Shown here: in pieces, positions 24,157 to 34,200 of the stretch
Layout: every line of letters starts with the position of its first letter
How positions within the stretch are numbered: position 1 is the first letter of the stretch
Assembly: GCA_947652855.1 (NCBI GenBank)
Contig: CANTEO010000008.1
Location: 1-55,205, forward strand
Length of the DNA stretch: 55,205 nt
Source: an uncultured Roseburia sp.
GTDB taxonomy: Bacteria > Bacillota > Clostridia > Lachnospirales > Lachnospiraceae
Reading direction: 5' to 3'
Translations under genes and position numbers: made by a program
The notes under the pieces: generated by a model
Database searches by the model: none
Told to the model about the DNA's origin: nothing
The model's input: only the letters and a program-made list of their open reading frames with translations

Positions 24157-27100
24157 CTATGCCTTCTTTACTTCCATCGTCACGCGCTCGCCGTTGATGT
24201 CCCATTCCTTCTCGTATCCGCAAAGCCTCTCCGTCGCAATTGAGACGGCAAACGCCTCGGCTAAAATCACGTCCTTATTCCTCTCAAAAATTCCGGCTAT
24301 CTTCTCTCCCGACCGATAGGACACATAAATTCTGTCCGTCACCTCAAACCCCGCCTCCTTGCGCATGGTCTGCAGCTTGCTGATCAATTCGCGGACAAAC
24401 CCCTCCTCAATCAGCTCCTCCGTCAGGTTCGTGTCCAGCACGACGGTCGCCTCATTGTCCCCTTCGGCCACATAGCCTTCCATCTGAGTCATTGCAATCA
24501 GCAAATCCTCCTCTAATAATACAACTTCTTCACTGACGCTGTCAAGTTTTAACGCCCCTTCGGCCTTTAGCCGCGCCATTGCCTCATTGCCGTCCAGATC
24601 CGCAAGCGCCTGCTTGATCTGCCCTAAATATTTTCCATATTTGGGGCCTACGGTGCGAAGCTGCGGCTTAAAGGAGTAGCTTGTAAACGCGCTGACGTCT
24701 TCCGTAAATTCAACTTTCTTCACATTCAGCTCATCCTCAATGACAGTAAGGAACTGCTCGGCAAGGGCAAACGGAGCCTTGACGTACATCTTTGCAATTG
24801 GCTGACGGTTCTTGATGCCCGCCGCATTCCTGCAGGCGCGCCCCATCACCACCAGCTTTAAGACGGCGTCCATGTCCTTTTCTAAATCCTTGTCAATACG
24901 GGACGCGTCCGCCGTCGGAAAATCGCATAAATGCACGCTTTCCGGCGCGTCCTCCCCCCCGCTTAGGGCCAGGTTGCGGTAAATGTCCTCCGCCATGAAT
25001 GGAATCATGGGGGCGGCGCACTTCGCCACAGTGACAAGGGCCGTATGCAGCGTCATGTAGGCATTGATCTTATCCTGCTCCATGCCTTTCGCCCAAAAGC
25101 GCTCCCTGCTCCTTCTGACATACCAATTGCTCATCTCATCCACAAAGCCGTCAAGCGCCCTTGCCGCCTCTGGAATCCGATAATTGCCCAAATTCCTGTC
25201 CACGTCCATAACCAGGCTGTTGAGCCTGGACAGCAGCCATTGATCCATGATCGGAAGCTTATCCTGCTTAAGCGTATAGTTTGACGCGTCAAACCCGTCG
25301 ATATTGGCGTACAGCACAAAAAACGCATAGGTATTCCAAAGCGTCCCCATAAATTTGCGCTGCCCCTCCTGCACGGCCTTGCCATGGAAGCGGTTTGGCA
25401 GCCATGGCGCGGAATTGATGTAAAAATACCAGCGGATCGCGTCTGCCCCATATGTTTCCAACGCCTCAAACGGGTCGATGGCATTTCCCTTGGACTTGCT
25501 CATCTTCTGGCCTTTCTCATCCTGCACATGCCCAAGCACAATCACATTCTCATAAGGCGGCTTGTTGAATAAAAGCGTCGATTCCGCCATCAGGGAATAG
25601 AACCAGCCGCGCGTCTGATCCACCGCTTCGGAAATGAACTGCGCCGGGAACTGCCGCTCAAACAGCTCCTTATTCTCAAACGGGTAATGATACTGCGCGA
25701 ACGGCATCGCCCCGGAGTCAAACCAGCAGTCGATGACTTCTGGCACACGGCGCATCGTGCCGCCGCAGTCCGGGCAGGGGAAGGTCACTTCGTCAATATA
25801 CGGCCTGTGCAGCTCCACCTTTTCGGCATCCTTGCTGCCGCAGCGCTTCGCAAGCGCCTCCCTGCTGCCAATGCATTCCTGCCGCCCGCACTCGCATTCC
25901 CAGACGTTAAGCGGCGTCCCCCAGTAGCGGTTGCGGGAAATGCCCCAATCCTGGATGTTTAAAAGCCAGTCTCCAAAACGCCCTTTCCCAATGGATTCCG
26001 GGATCCAGTTCACCGTATTGTTGTTGCGGATCAAATCCTCCTTCACCGCCGTCATCTTAATGAACCAGGACTCCCTCGCGTAATAGATGAGCGGCGTGTC
26101 GCACCGCCAGCAGTGCGGGTACTCATGCTCAAACTTGGGCGCGTCAAACAAAAGCCCCTTTTTCTCCAAGTCCTTTAACACCAACGGATCCGCTTTCTTG
26201 ACGAAGACGCCCGCGTAATCCGTCTCCTCCGACATCTCGCCTTTGCCGTTCACCAGCTGCACAAACGGCAAATCATACCTTCTGCCCACATTGGCGTCGT
26301 CCTCGCCAAACGCGGGGGCGATATGGACGATCCCCGTGCCGTCCGTCAAGGTGACATAGCTGTCGCAGGTGATGTAATGCGCCTTCTTGTGCTGCTTCTC
26401 TATGATCGAATCCGCAAAATGAAACAGCGGCTCGTACTCTTTCCGCTCCAAATCCGTCCCCTGATACGTCTCCAGGACTTCATATGCCGCCCCGTCTTCC
26501 GCCAAAGAGCCTAACACCTTGTCTAAAAGCGCCTGCGCCAGATAGTACACGCGGCCGTCCGCCGCCTTCACTTTGCAGTACGCCTCGTCCGGGTTCACGC
26601 AAAGCGCGACGTTGCTTGGCAGCGTCCACGGCGTCGTCGTCCACGCCAAAAAATACGCGTCCTCCCCCACGACTTGAAAACGGACAATGGCAGAACGCTC
26701 CTTGACCGTCTTATACCCCTGCGCCACCTCCTGAGAGGACAGCGGCGTCCCGCAGCGCGGGCAGTACGGGACAATCTTAAAGCCTTTGTATAAAAGCTTT
26801 TTGTTCCAAATCTGCTCTAAGGCCCACCACTCCGACTCAATGAAATCGTCATGGTAAGTGACGTAAGGATCCTCCATGTCCGCCCAAAAGCCGACCGTCC
26901 CGGAAAAATCCTCCCACATCCCTTTGTACTTCCATACGGATTCCTTGCATTTTTCTATAAACGGCTCCATGCCGTACGCCTCAATCTGCTCTTTTCCATT
27001 TAATCCAAGCAGCTTCTCCACTTCCAGCTCCACCGGGAGCCCATGCGTGTCCCATCCGGCCTTCCTTGGGACATATTTCCCCTTCATCGTCTGATACCTT

Positions 27101-27306
27101 GGGATCATGTCCTTAATGACGCGCGTTAAGACATGACCGATATGCGGCTTTCCGTTCGCCGTTGGCGGCCCGTCATAAAAGGTATAGGTCTCGCCTCCTT
27201 TGCGGATCTCCATGCTCTTCTCAAAAATATGCCTGTCCTTCCAAAACTGCCCCGTCTTTTTCTCACGCTCCACAAAATTCAGGTTGGCGTCAACTTTGTT
27301 GTACAT
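24157..27306 (-). CDS. ileS: Isoleucyl-tRNA synthetase
   Basis: 1049 residues, class I synthetase. HIGH motif at 55-58 in GPPTANGKPHIGHVLTR, a CP1 editing domain with AWTTTPWTLPSNVAL, GYKTVKERSAIVRF and HIAPAFGEDD, and KMSKSKGN at about 600. The length and long C-terminal extension with no zinc-binding cysteine cluster match the eukaryote-like (IleS2) form that is common in Clostridia; this form is often less sensitive to mupirocin. GGGAGG precedes ATG 27306. A promoter and a hairpin-bearing leader of about 105 nt precede the gene. Confidence 0.97.
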   Translation of the reverse strand: MYNKVDANLNFVEREKKTGQFWKDRHIFEKSMEIRKGGETYTFYDGPPTANGKPHIGHVLTRVIKDMIPRYQTMKGKYVPRKAGWDTHGLPVELEVEKLLGLNGKEQIEAYGMEPFIEKCKESVWKYKGMWEDFSGTVGFWADMEDPYVTYHDDFIESEWWALEQIWNKKLLYKGFKIVPYCPRCGTPLSSQEVAQGYKTVKERSAIVRFQVVGEDAYFLAWTTTPWTLPSNVALCVNPDEAYCKVKAADGRVYYLAQALLDKVLGSLAEDGAAYEVLETYQGTDLERKEYEPLFHFADSIIEKQHKKAHYITCDSYVTLTDGTGIVHIAPAFGEDDANVGRRYDLPFVQLVNGKGEMSEETDYAGVFVKKADPLVLKDLEKKGLLFDAPKFEHEYPHCWRCDTPLIYYARESWFIKMTAVKEDLIRNNNTVNWIPESIGKGRFGDWLLNIQDWGISRNRYWGTPLNVWECECGRQECIGSREALAKRCGSKDAEKVELHRPYIDEVTFPCPDCGGTMRRVPEVIDCWFDSGAMPFAQYHYPFENKELFERQFPAQFISEAVDQTRGWFYSLMAESTLLFNKPPYENVIVLGHVQDEKGQKMSKSKGNAIDPFEALETYGADAIRWYFYINSAPWLPNRFHGKAVQEGQRKFMGTLWNTYAFFVLYANIDGFDASNYTLKQDKLPIMDQWLLSRLNSLVMDVDRNLGNYRIPEAARALDGFVDEMSNWYVRRSRERFWAKGMEQDKINAYMTLHTALVTVAKCAAPMIPFMAEDIYRNLALSGGEDAPESVHLCDFPTADASRIDKDLEKDMDAVLKLVVMGRACRNAAGIKNRQPIAKMYVKAPFALAEQFLTVIEDELNVKKVEFTEDVSAFTSYSFKPQLRTVGPKYGKYLGQIKQALADLDGNEAMARLKAEGALKLDSVSEEVVLLEEDLLIAMTQMEGYVAEGDNEATVVLDTNLTEELIEEGFVRELISKLQTMRKEAGFEVTDRIYVSYRSGEKIAGIFERNKDVILAEAFAVSIATERLCGYEKEWDINGERVTMEVKKA

Positions 27307-27320
27307 GGCTTCCTCCCATC

Positions 27321-27348
27321 CATTCCTTATATCTCATTCCTTATATCT
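27321..27348 (-). repeat. Perfect 14-bp tandem duplication in the ileS leader
   Basis: CATTCCTTATATCT (plus strand) occurs twice head to tail, just before the ileS ribosome site. On the mRNA each copy reads AGATATAAGGAATG and so carries an AAGGA that resembles a ribosome site. Confidence 0.9.
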
Positions 27349-27358
27349 GAATACTACG

Positions 27359-27395
27359 AAAAACCCCCTCTGATCCGTAATAGGACGAAGGGGCT
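27359..27395 (-). promoter_or_regulatory. Terminator-like hairpin inside the ileS leader
   Basis: On the mRNA, CCCCT and TCC pair with GGA and AGGGG around a six-nt loop, followed by GTTTTTCG. It lies between the promoter and the ileS ATG, so it could act as an attenuator. I see no T-box specifier or AGGGTGG core. Confidence 0.5.
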
Positions 27396-27418
27396 TACAT
27401 CCGTCTTTCGCATTTACA

Positions 27419-27447
27419 GTATAAAGCGGGCAGGCAACATTTGTCAA
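27419..27447 (-). promoter_or_regulatory. Promoter of ileS
   Basis: TTGACA-17 bp-TTATAC on the minus strand, a near-consensus sigma-A promoter about 115 bp before ATG. Confidence 0.8.
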
Positions 27448-27502
27448 GAATTTCATAGCGCCCGCGCCAAAAACCGTCCGCTTTGGCTCCCTGCCAAAAT
27501 GC

Positions 27503-27544
27503 TTGAGGGCAGAACAAAGCGCATCTGCCCCGTTCTGCCCTCAA
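27503..27544. repeat. Intergenic hairpin with 13-bp perfect arms
   Basis: TTGAGGGCAGAAC and GTTCTGCCCTCAA enclose 16 nt. There is no real T run; on the minus strand it is followed by GCATTTT. It may terminate the DUF4190 gene or be a dispersed palindrome. Confidence 0.6.
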
Positions 27545-27584
27545 ATGTCCCGATAAATTCCCAGACGTCAATTTCTACACAGCG

Positions 27585-28175
27585 CTAAAACGTCCGCTGC
27601 CCGTCCTCATCGTCCGAAAAACGGAACGTATCCTCAAACTCATCATAAAACTCGTCGCCCAGACGCCGTTCCAGCTCCCGCTCAAACCCTTCCCGAAACC
27701 CTTTCTGAAAGTCCGCGGAAGTCGCGACCATGACAGAAAACGCCAGGAATAGAAGGATGGACAGCGCCGATGTGACGATGCCCGCGATCGCCATGCCCTT
27801 TTTGCTCCCCGCCCTCGTCAGCTGAACCACGCCAAAGACAATTGCGATAATCGCCAATATAATATTGACGCAGCTGCAAAAAAGCACAAGCGACAGCACG
27901 CCCATCACAAGAGACGCGACCCCAAAGCCCTGGCTGACTGGCTGATACGGCTCCTGACCCATCTGCTGGCCGGAATATTGCCCATAGCAATTTGCGTTAT
28001 ATGCATCCTGCCGATACGCCCCCTGACCGAATGCATCCTGCCGGCTGCCGCCCTGGTAAGCGCCCTCCTTATATTCCCCCTGCCTTTGGCAGGCGCCCTC
28101 CTGATACAAGCCCTGCTGCGGCGCTCGGGAGGGCTCGTCATTCTTTCTTTCTGATAAAAACGGATCCTCGTTCAT
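27585..28175 (-). CDS. DUF4190-type membrane protein with Gln/Gly/Tyr-rich N-terminus
   Basis: 196 residues. The first 85 are low complexity, rich in Gln, Gly, Tyr and Ala with loosely repeated units such as QDAFGQGAYRQDAY and YGQYSGQQMG. Two hydrophobic segments follow (GVASLVMGVLSLVLFCSCVN and the pair around AGIVTSALSILLFLAFSVMV), the pattern of DUF4190 proteins, then an acidic C-terminal tail (FYDEFEDTFRFSDDEDG). ATG 28175 has GGGAG 8 nt before it, unlike the upstream in-frame ATG at 28190. Its role is unknown. A promoter lies directly upstream, so it is transcribed separately from the large RT gene that ends 78 bp away. Confidence 0.78.
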   Translation of the reverse strand: MNEDPFLSERKNDEPSRAPQQGLYQEGACQRQGEYKEGAYQGGSRQDAFGQGAYRQDAYNANCYGQYSGQQMGQEPYQPVSQGFGVASLVMGVLSLVLFCSCVNIILAIIAIVFGVVQLTRAGSKKGMAIAGIVTSALSILLFLAFSVMVATSADFQKGFREGFERELERRLGDEFYDEFEDTFRFSDDEDGQRTF

Positions 28176-28214
28176 CCTGCTCACTCCCATCTTTTCATTT
28201 TCAAATATGCTCTA

Positions 28215-28244
28215 ATAGTAACATATCTCATAAACAGAATGCAA
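28215..28244 (-). promoter_or_regulatory. Promoter of the DUF4190 gene
   Basis: TTGCAT-18 bp-TACTAT on the minus strand, within the short gap after the large RT gene. Confidence 0.45.
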
Positions 28245-28253
28245 GAAAATCCG

Positions 28254-31200
28254 TTACCGCTCAACCTTCACGCCATTCAACTCGAAAGATCCGGCGCTTG
28301 GGGCCTGTATCCAGCATTGCTCCTGACCGTCCTTGCTTTCCATAAACGCGCCATAATCAATTGTTATATGCATCCAGTCCAGTAATGTCGGGGGAACCCA
28401 CGGCTGCGGACGTAAAATATGGAATTTCTTATAATATTCTCCCCGCCGCTTCAGCCAAGCGCTATGACACGCCTTTCCCATGCGCTCTAGGCAGTCCCCC
28501 ATCTCCTCCGCCTTTTCTTCCTCCATCGTCGTCTTCCGGCTCTGTTCATTGCAATGCCTAATCAAAGTGTCTATATCGTTTTGGACGCTTTGATCAAATT
28601 TCCGTTTGCTTATATACTTTTGGCTGCACTCCCGGCATTTTTGAGGCTCCTTCCGTTCCTCTAAAATTGGGATATGCGCTACGATCGAAAGCGACTCCAG
28701 CATAGATTCCGCATTGGGCTTCGTCTTTTCTGTGCTAGGATTTACGTCATAGATTAACAGCGCCTGCTCCCTCTGCCCCAACGCGCCCCTGTCCCGCTCA
28801 CAGGAAGACTGCTGATACATTCCTGGCTTAAGCCCATGGTAAATCGTAGTGTCCGCCAGATTTTCATCGTCGTTTAATTTGGAATTATCCCAGGAATCCT
28901 GCCCAATAAAACAGCTTCCCCCATTCGTCGCCTTGCCGACTGAATTGCATAGCGCCGTCTTCACCCCTGCCGCCAGATAATCTCCCTGTCCCCACACATA
29001 GTAATCCGCCGTCCTCGTCGTGCAGGCAGGCAGAAGCAGAATCGGCGTGCGGCTGTAACGGCTCTTTTCCTGATAAATCGCCGTATAGGCTCCAAAATCC
29101 AGGATATCCTGCAGCATTTCTTTTTTATATTCCTCTTTCTTCTCTTTATTAGTTGATACATACTTATTATATGCCTTGAAAGACTCGTTGAAAAAACTGG
29201 GATAATTGCATATGGCGGAAACGGCAAACATCTCCGCGCAGATAATCTCCGTCACATCGCCCCTGGCGTCCCTTAGAATCTCCTTTCCATGCATTTTTTT
29301 CATAAGCGGCATAAAGTTCCCTTTTCCCGCCGGAACCGGGTTGATATCCTCATGCAGCGTCAGGGACGGATACTTTTTAAATTTTTCTGCAAGGATTCGA
29401 ACCTTTTTGGATGTTCCCTCTTCTTCGTTTCCCCGATCCACTTCAATGACAGGCAGCATCGCCGCATTCCAATACGCTGAGCTGTTTAAATATGTTTCCG
29501 TCTGATCTGTTTCGCCCTCTTCCAAACCCATCCTTTTCCAATATGCTTCGTCAAAGCGATAGTGCGGCGGTATGCGGAACGTGCCGGCCCAGACGGAAAA
29601 TGAATACTTATTTCTAGATATTAGTCGACACATCCATTCCACGGTCTCCGGACGCACCGAATATTCGGGCAGGAGCAAAATTTCCACGCCAAAGCAGCTG
29701 CAAGCTTCCATGGCATGCCTCAAAATTTCCCTGCGGCGAAATTCCGCGCAGCTTCTCTTCTTCCCATACGTCCCTTCCCGCTGCTCTTTCTTCTCTTTTT
29801 TGAGCCGCTCCTTTTCTAACACGGGACACGCCTCCATCAAAGGATGGTAATAGCTGTCGTCAATTTGAAACTGCAGTATCGCAATCCGGTCAAAATTCGC
29901 AAACTCCTTTTTCCTCTTTTCCCAGGCTTCTCTTTGCCTAGGATAGATGCCCGACAGAGGAAGCCCCTCCCCGCCATGGTTTGAATTGATCTGTCCATGA
30001 TCGGCTGGCCCTGCCGGGCCGCCGGGATCTTTTGGGCCGCTGCCTGCTGCATTTCGGCCGGCGCTCTCCTCATGGCCGCTTTTTCCTTCCGCGTCGCGCA
30101 TGAAATCCGGCGCAGCTTTCGCAGGCGCGTCCGCCATTTCCTGCTGACCTTGCGCCGCGCCTTCCTGCTTCTCCCATCCTTGCAGCAAATCCCCAAACGG
30201 CTCGACAATCGCAGAGACGCCCAATACCTTCTTGTGCCTGACAGACGCTGTGAACAGGCGCAGCCGCCGATCGTCCACACAACGCTCAACATTCTCATAT
30301 TCCTGACGCAGCTTGCCAAACGTCAGGAAATAAGGCGTTTCACGAAGCTGACCTCCAGAATAGTCAATGACGACGTCCGCCCCCAAACGGCGCTGCCTAT
30401 AGTCTGCGTCCTTTACGGTAAGCACGTTGATTCCTGCCAATTCGTCCAGTTTGTTTAAATGAGAAATCATTTCTACGACACGTCCTGCCTCCCACGCCTC
30501 ATAAAAATTTCCCAATCCATCATACGGAAACGCCCTTGCATCTTTCTTCTTCGATTCCTTTTCCTCTGTTTCCTTCCAGGCAAGAAGGTCGGCCAGCCCT
30601 GTCAAATGCTCTTTGACGCCCTCCTGCCCTTCGTTGTTCTCCTTTAAGATATGCCCGGTCAGCTTCTCTGCCTCGCACAGCTTCGCCAGCATCATAACCC
30701 ATCCAAGATGCGTCACAAACCGAATTGAGCGGTCATTTTCACGATGGAGCAGACGTTCCCACACATCCTTCCATTCTCCCTGAACCGTTAAGGCAGTGTT
30801 CTCTTCCAATCCAAGCGCAGCAAAGGGCGGGCAACTGCCTTCCTTCAAAAATCCCTCCCGCTGCGCCTCCGTCAAGTCACGAATCCGCTCCAAAACCTGC
30901 ATACGCAGATTCATTAAAACCGCATCGGAAAACAGCCCGGCTGAAAGCGCCAAGATCCCTAAAAGGTCAGCCGTCTCCTGGCTGCACAACGCATGAATCC
31001 GATCCGCCAGGCAGCAGTACAGACGTGGCACGCGCCGCTCAAATTCATACTGCGCCGCCCCTGCTGCACCTTCAGACTCCAGCAGGCGGATGAGAGGCAA
31101 AAACCCAAAGCGCAAATGATTTTTCGCCCATATCGCCAATTCCAGGAAAACGTCTGAAAATTGATAGCGCTTTTTCTCCAGGCGATTCCGAATAAAATCA

Positions 31201-34200
31201 TTTTCTATCCTGGCATTTTCTAAGTAGACGTCCCTGCGCACCCCTTCCTTCAAATAGCCTTTGATTTGCTCAATTGTGCGCAGGACGGCAGAGCGGTAAG
31301 AATGCTCGCTTTTATTCTTCGCGCCGTGATGCAGATAATGCCCCTGCAAGCGCCTTGCGGAATATGTCAGCATTTCCGCATGCTGCCTGTATTCCTCCTC
31401 CTTCGAGCTTTGCTCCAGCTGGATTCTGTCAACATTGCCCGCGTCCGCCAAAAGGATGCCGGCAATCCAAAAAGCCGCTCCGTCGGCATTGACCCCTTGC
31501 AGCAGAAACCTTCCCGCCGCCTTCTCCACAGCGACGGCATCGTTGGAAACGCCCTTCGGCACAAGATAAGAAATCCCAAGCATAACGTCATCCACTTCTT
31601 TTTTCTCTGGATCCCAAATTATAATGACATTTTTTTTGGAGAGGATCAGCTTTTCATTCGGATTTTCTTGGCTGACGGACAAAATATGATCCGCCAGCTT
31701 CTGATAAGCCCCGGCCACTTTCTCTAAGACGGTCAGCGGGTCAGGCCCCCCTTCTTCTTTCATATACTCTTCCAGGCTGATATACTGCTTCTGCTCCTGC
31801 TTTAAGGACGCCTCAAAATGCATTGCCTGGCTTCCTTCGACCTTTCCCTGACAGCTTCTCCAGGTCACGCCTGCCGCGACAGCCTTCTCCTCGCTGCAAA
31901 AATCATAGCGCTCCGCTTTCAGCGCATGACAGCCCGGCTCCAGCCTGTACGCCATAATCCCCGGATAATTCACGCCCGGAAAGACCGGAAGAACTGCCTT
32001 CCCATCTCCCAACGAAAACAAATACTCGGAAAATGCCGACACCCCGCCAATCACTTCAGCCCGCATCTTAGGCTTCAATACATTGAGCGCCACCCGCAAC
32101 GCAACGGAGGCCATATTGTCTGTATGCTTCTTCTCCCCAACCTCATCCAGCCAAATCTGTATGCACTCCATCAAGATATTGCTCTCTGGCCCCACTTTCA
32201 GCCGAGCGCCATATTCTTGAAGCTGACTGTTTATCTCCTTTATTTCACTTTTCTGTTTTGCCTTTCCATAGCCTGCCATGGCATAATGAAAAATCTGACA
32301 CAGATCATCGTTTACAATATTGAGTTTTTTTATCTTTTGTTCCTTGCCAACGCACCACTTCCAGCGAAGGGAATATTCATTTTCCTCCCCCTCCCAGTTC
32401 CATTTCATCTCGCATTCCGCCAGGGAAGCTATTTTTAACAGCTTCAACTGCGTTGCCCATGCGTTCTTCTGCATCAGCTCCGTATGGCAGACTGCATCTT
32501 TGACTGCGCGAATCACATCCTCCGCCTGAAACGCCTCCTGAATCTTATCTACGGTAGACTTCCAAAAATCACGCAGCCGCGCCTGTGCCGCCGCCCTTTG
32601 CCGAACCAGGATTCTCATGCAGCCTTCCAAAAACACATAAACGGAAATCCCGTCTGTCCATAGCATCGACTCCGCAGGGCAGTCTTGCATCCCTTTATCC
32701 CACAATTTCTGAAATTCCAAAAAGAGGCCTCCGTCTGCTTTTGCCGCCTGATATAGCATAAATTCAGAAAAGCGGACAATGTCGCCGATTCGAATTTCAT
32801 CCATCTTAAAAACTAAATCCAGGAACCTGCCCGCATCCACTGCCATGTCCGTGCCCTCGTACAGCATGGGCCGTAAGGCGCTTTGCAGGGCATTCAGCGC
32901 ATCCCTCCGGCTCACCATGTCGTACTCTCCGCTTTCCTCAACAACAGAATCCAGCGTGTCGTCCGCCATGTCAAATGCGACGGACACTCCAAGCCCGCCC
33001 CTTGCGTCCACTGTCCATTCCATCGCCTCTTCTTTCGTTATGCCGTCCTCCGCATCCGTCTTTGGGCTTAACTCAAGGCCCATCTCATACAATATGGAAG
33101 TAATTGTATGTTTCATGCTTAGCAAAAGAGACGGGTCAGACGCAATGAGAATCATGTCGTCCACATAACGGCAATACCTCGCCGCAATCCGCCCCTTTTC
33201 ACAAGCGCTGTTGGCATATTTCACAATTTGATACACCTGCCTGTCCACCTCAAACAGCACCGCATTCGCAATGTAGGCGGACAGATTTGGCCCCTGCGGT
33301 ATGCCGCAATCGGGATCTTCCTTCTTTTGCAGGCTGCCATCCTTCGCATCATAATACCTATCTGCATATAAGGTCTGCAGAATCCAATCCACCAAATTTT
33401 TCGCGCACTGATCTGCATTGCCTGCCCGATTGCCAAAGCACTTAAATTTTTCGGAATCTTTTAGCAAAGCCTGCCTTACCGGCTCATAGACCGCATTCCG
33501 CACCACATATTTCCTGATATGGTCGTAAAAGCCCCTGATATCCAGCTTAACCCGATAAACAACGTTCCCCTTTAAGGCGCGGATCCCTTCCTGCACATAG
33601 TGGATATAGTCCTTCCAGCACTCATAAAACGGCCGGTACATCCCATGCTCAATCGGAACTGTCCCGCTCACCGCAGGCATTTCAACCTGGTAGGCAAAGC
33701 TGACCACCTCATCTATGGCTCCTTGATACCCATATCCCGTCAGATAGGCTCCCTTGCCCTCCTGATGCCTGACCGCGGGAATAAAGCTTTCGTACTGCGC
33801 ATCCGTCCCGCGCGTCAAAAGCTCATTCAGCACATATTGCTGCAGCAGCAATTCCTCGTGGAGATACAGCGCCTTCCTTCTCTGCTCATCCTTCTTTTTC
33901 GGCTCCCAGGCTGTAATGAGGGGAATCTCTGCAAAGGATTTGAGCTCTTCGAGCCTGGAATAAAAATAGGGGAAAAACGCGTCTGCGCCAAGCGCGATCC
34001 GATTCCAGGATTCCTCATCCAGGCTAATCGGCTCCCTGTGATAGCTGGCGCGCGCAATCTGTAAGGCCGTCTGCATCCGATACAGATATTGCTTCGCCTC
34101 ATCCCCAAAATACGCCTGAACGCCTCCTATCCCACGCACATAGCTTTGCAGCTTGCCATAGGCATACGCCTCGTCCCCGCTCTCTTCCTCGCCATCCAAT

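Noticed and set aside
27306..27447. T-box leader of ileS
   Set aside because: The leader is only about 105 nt and has no AGGGTGG-type core or specifier loop. A covariance-model search would settle it.
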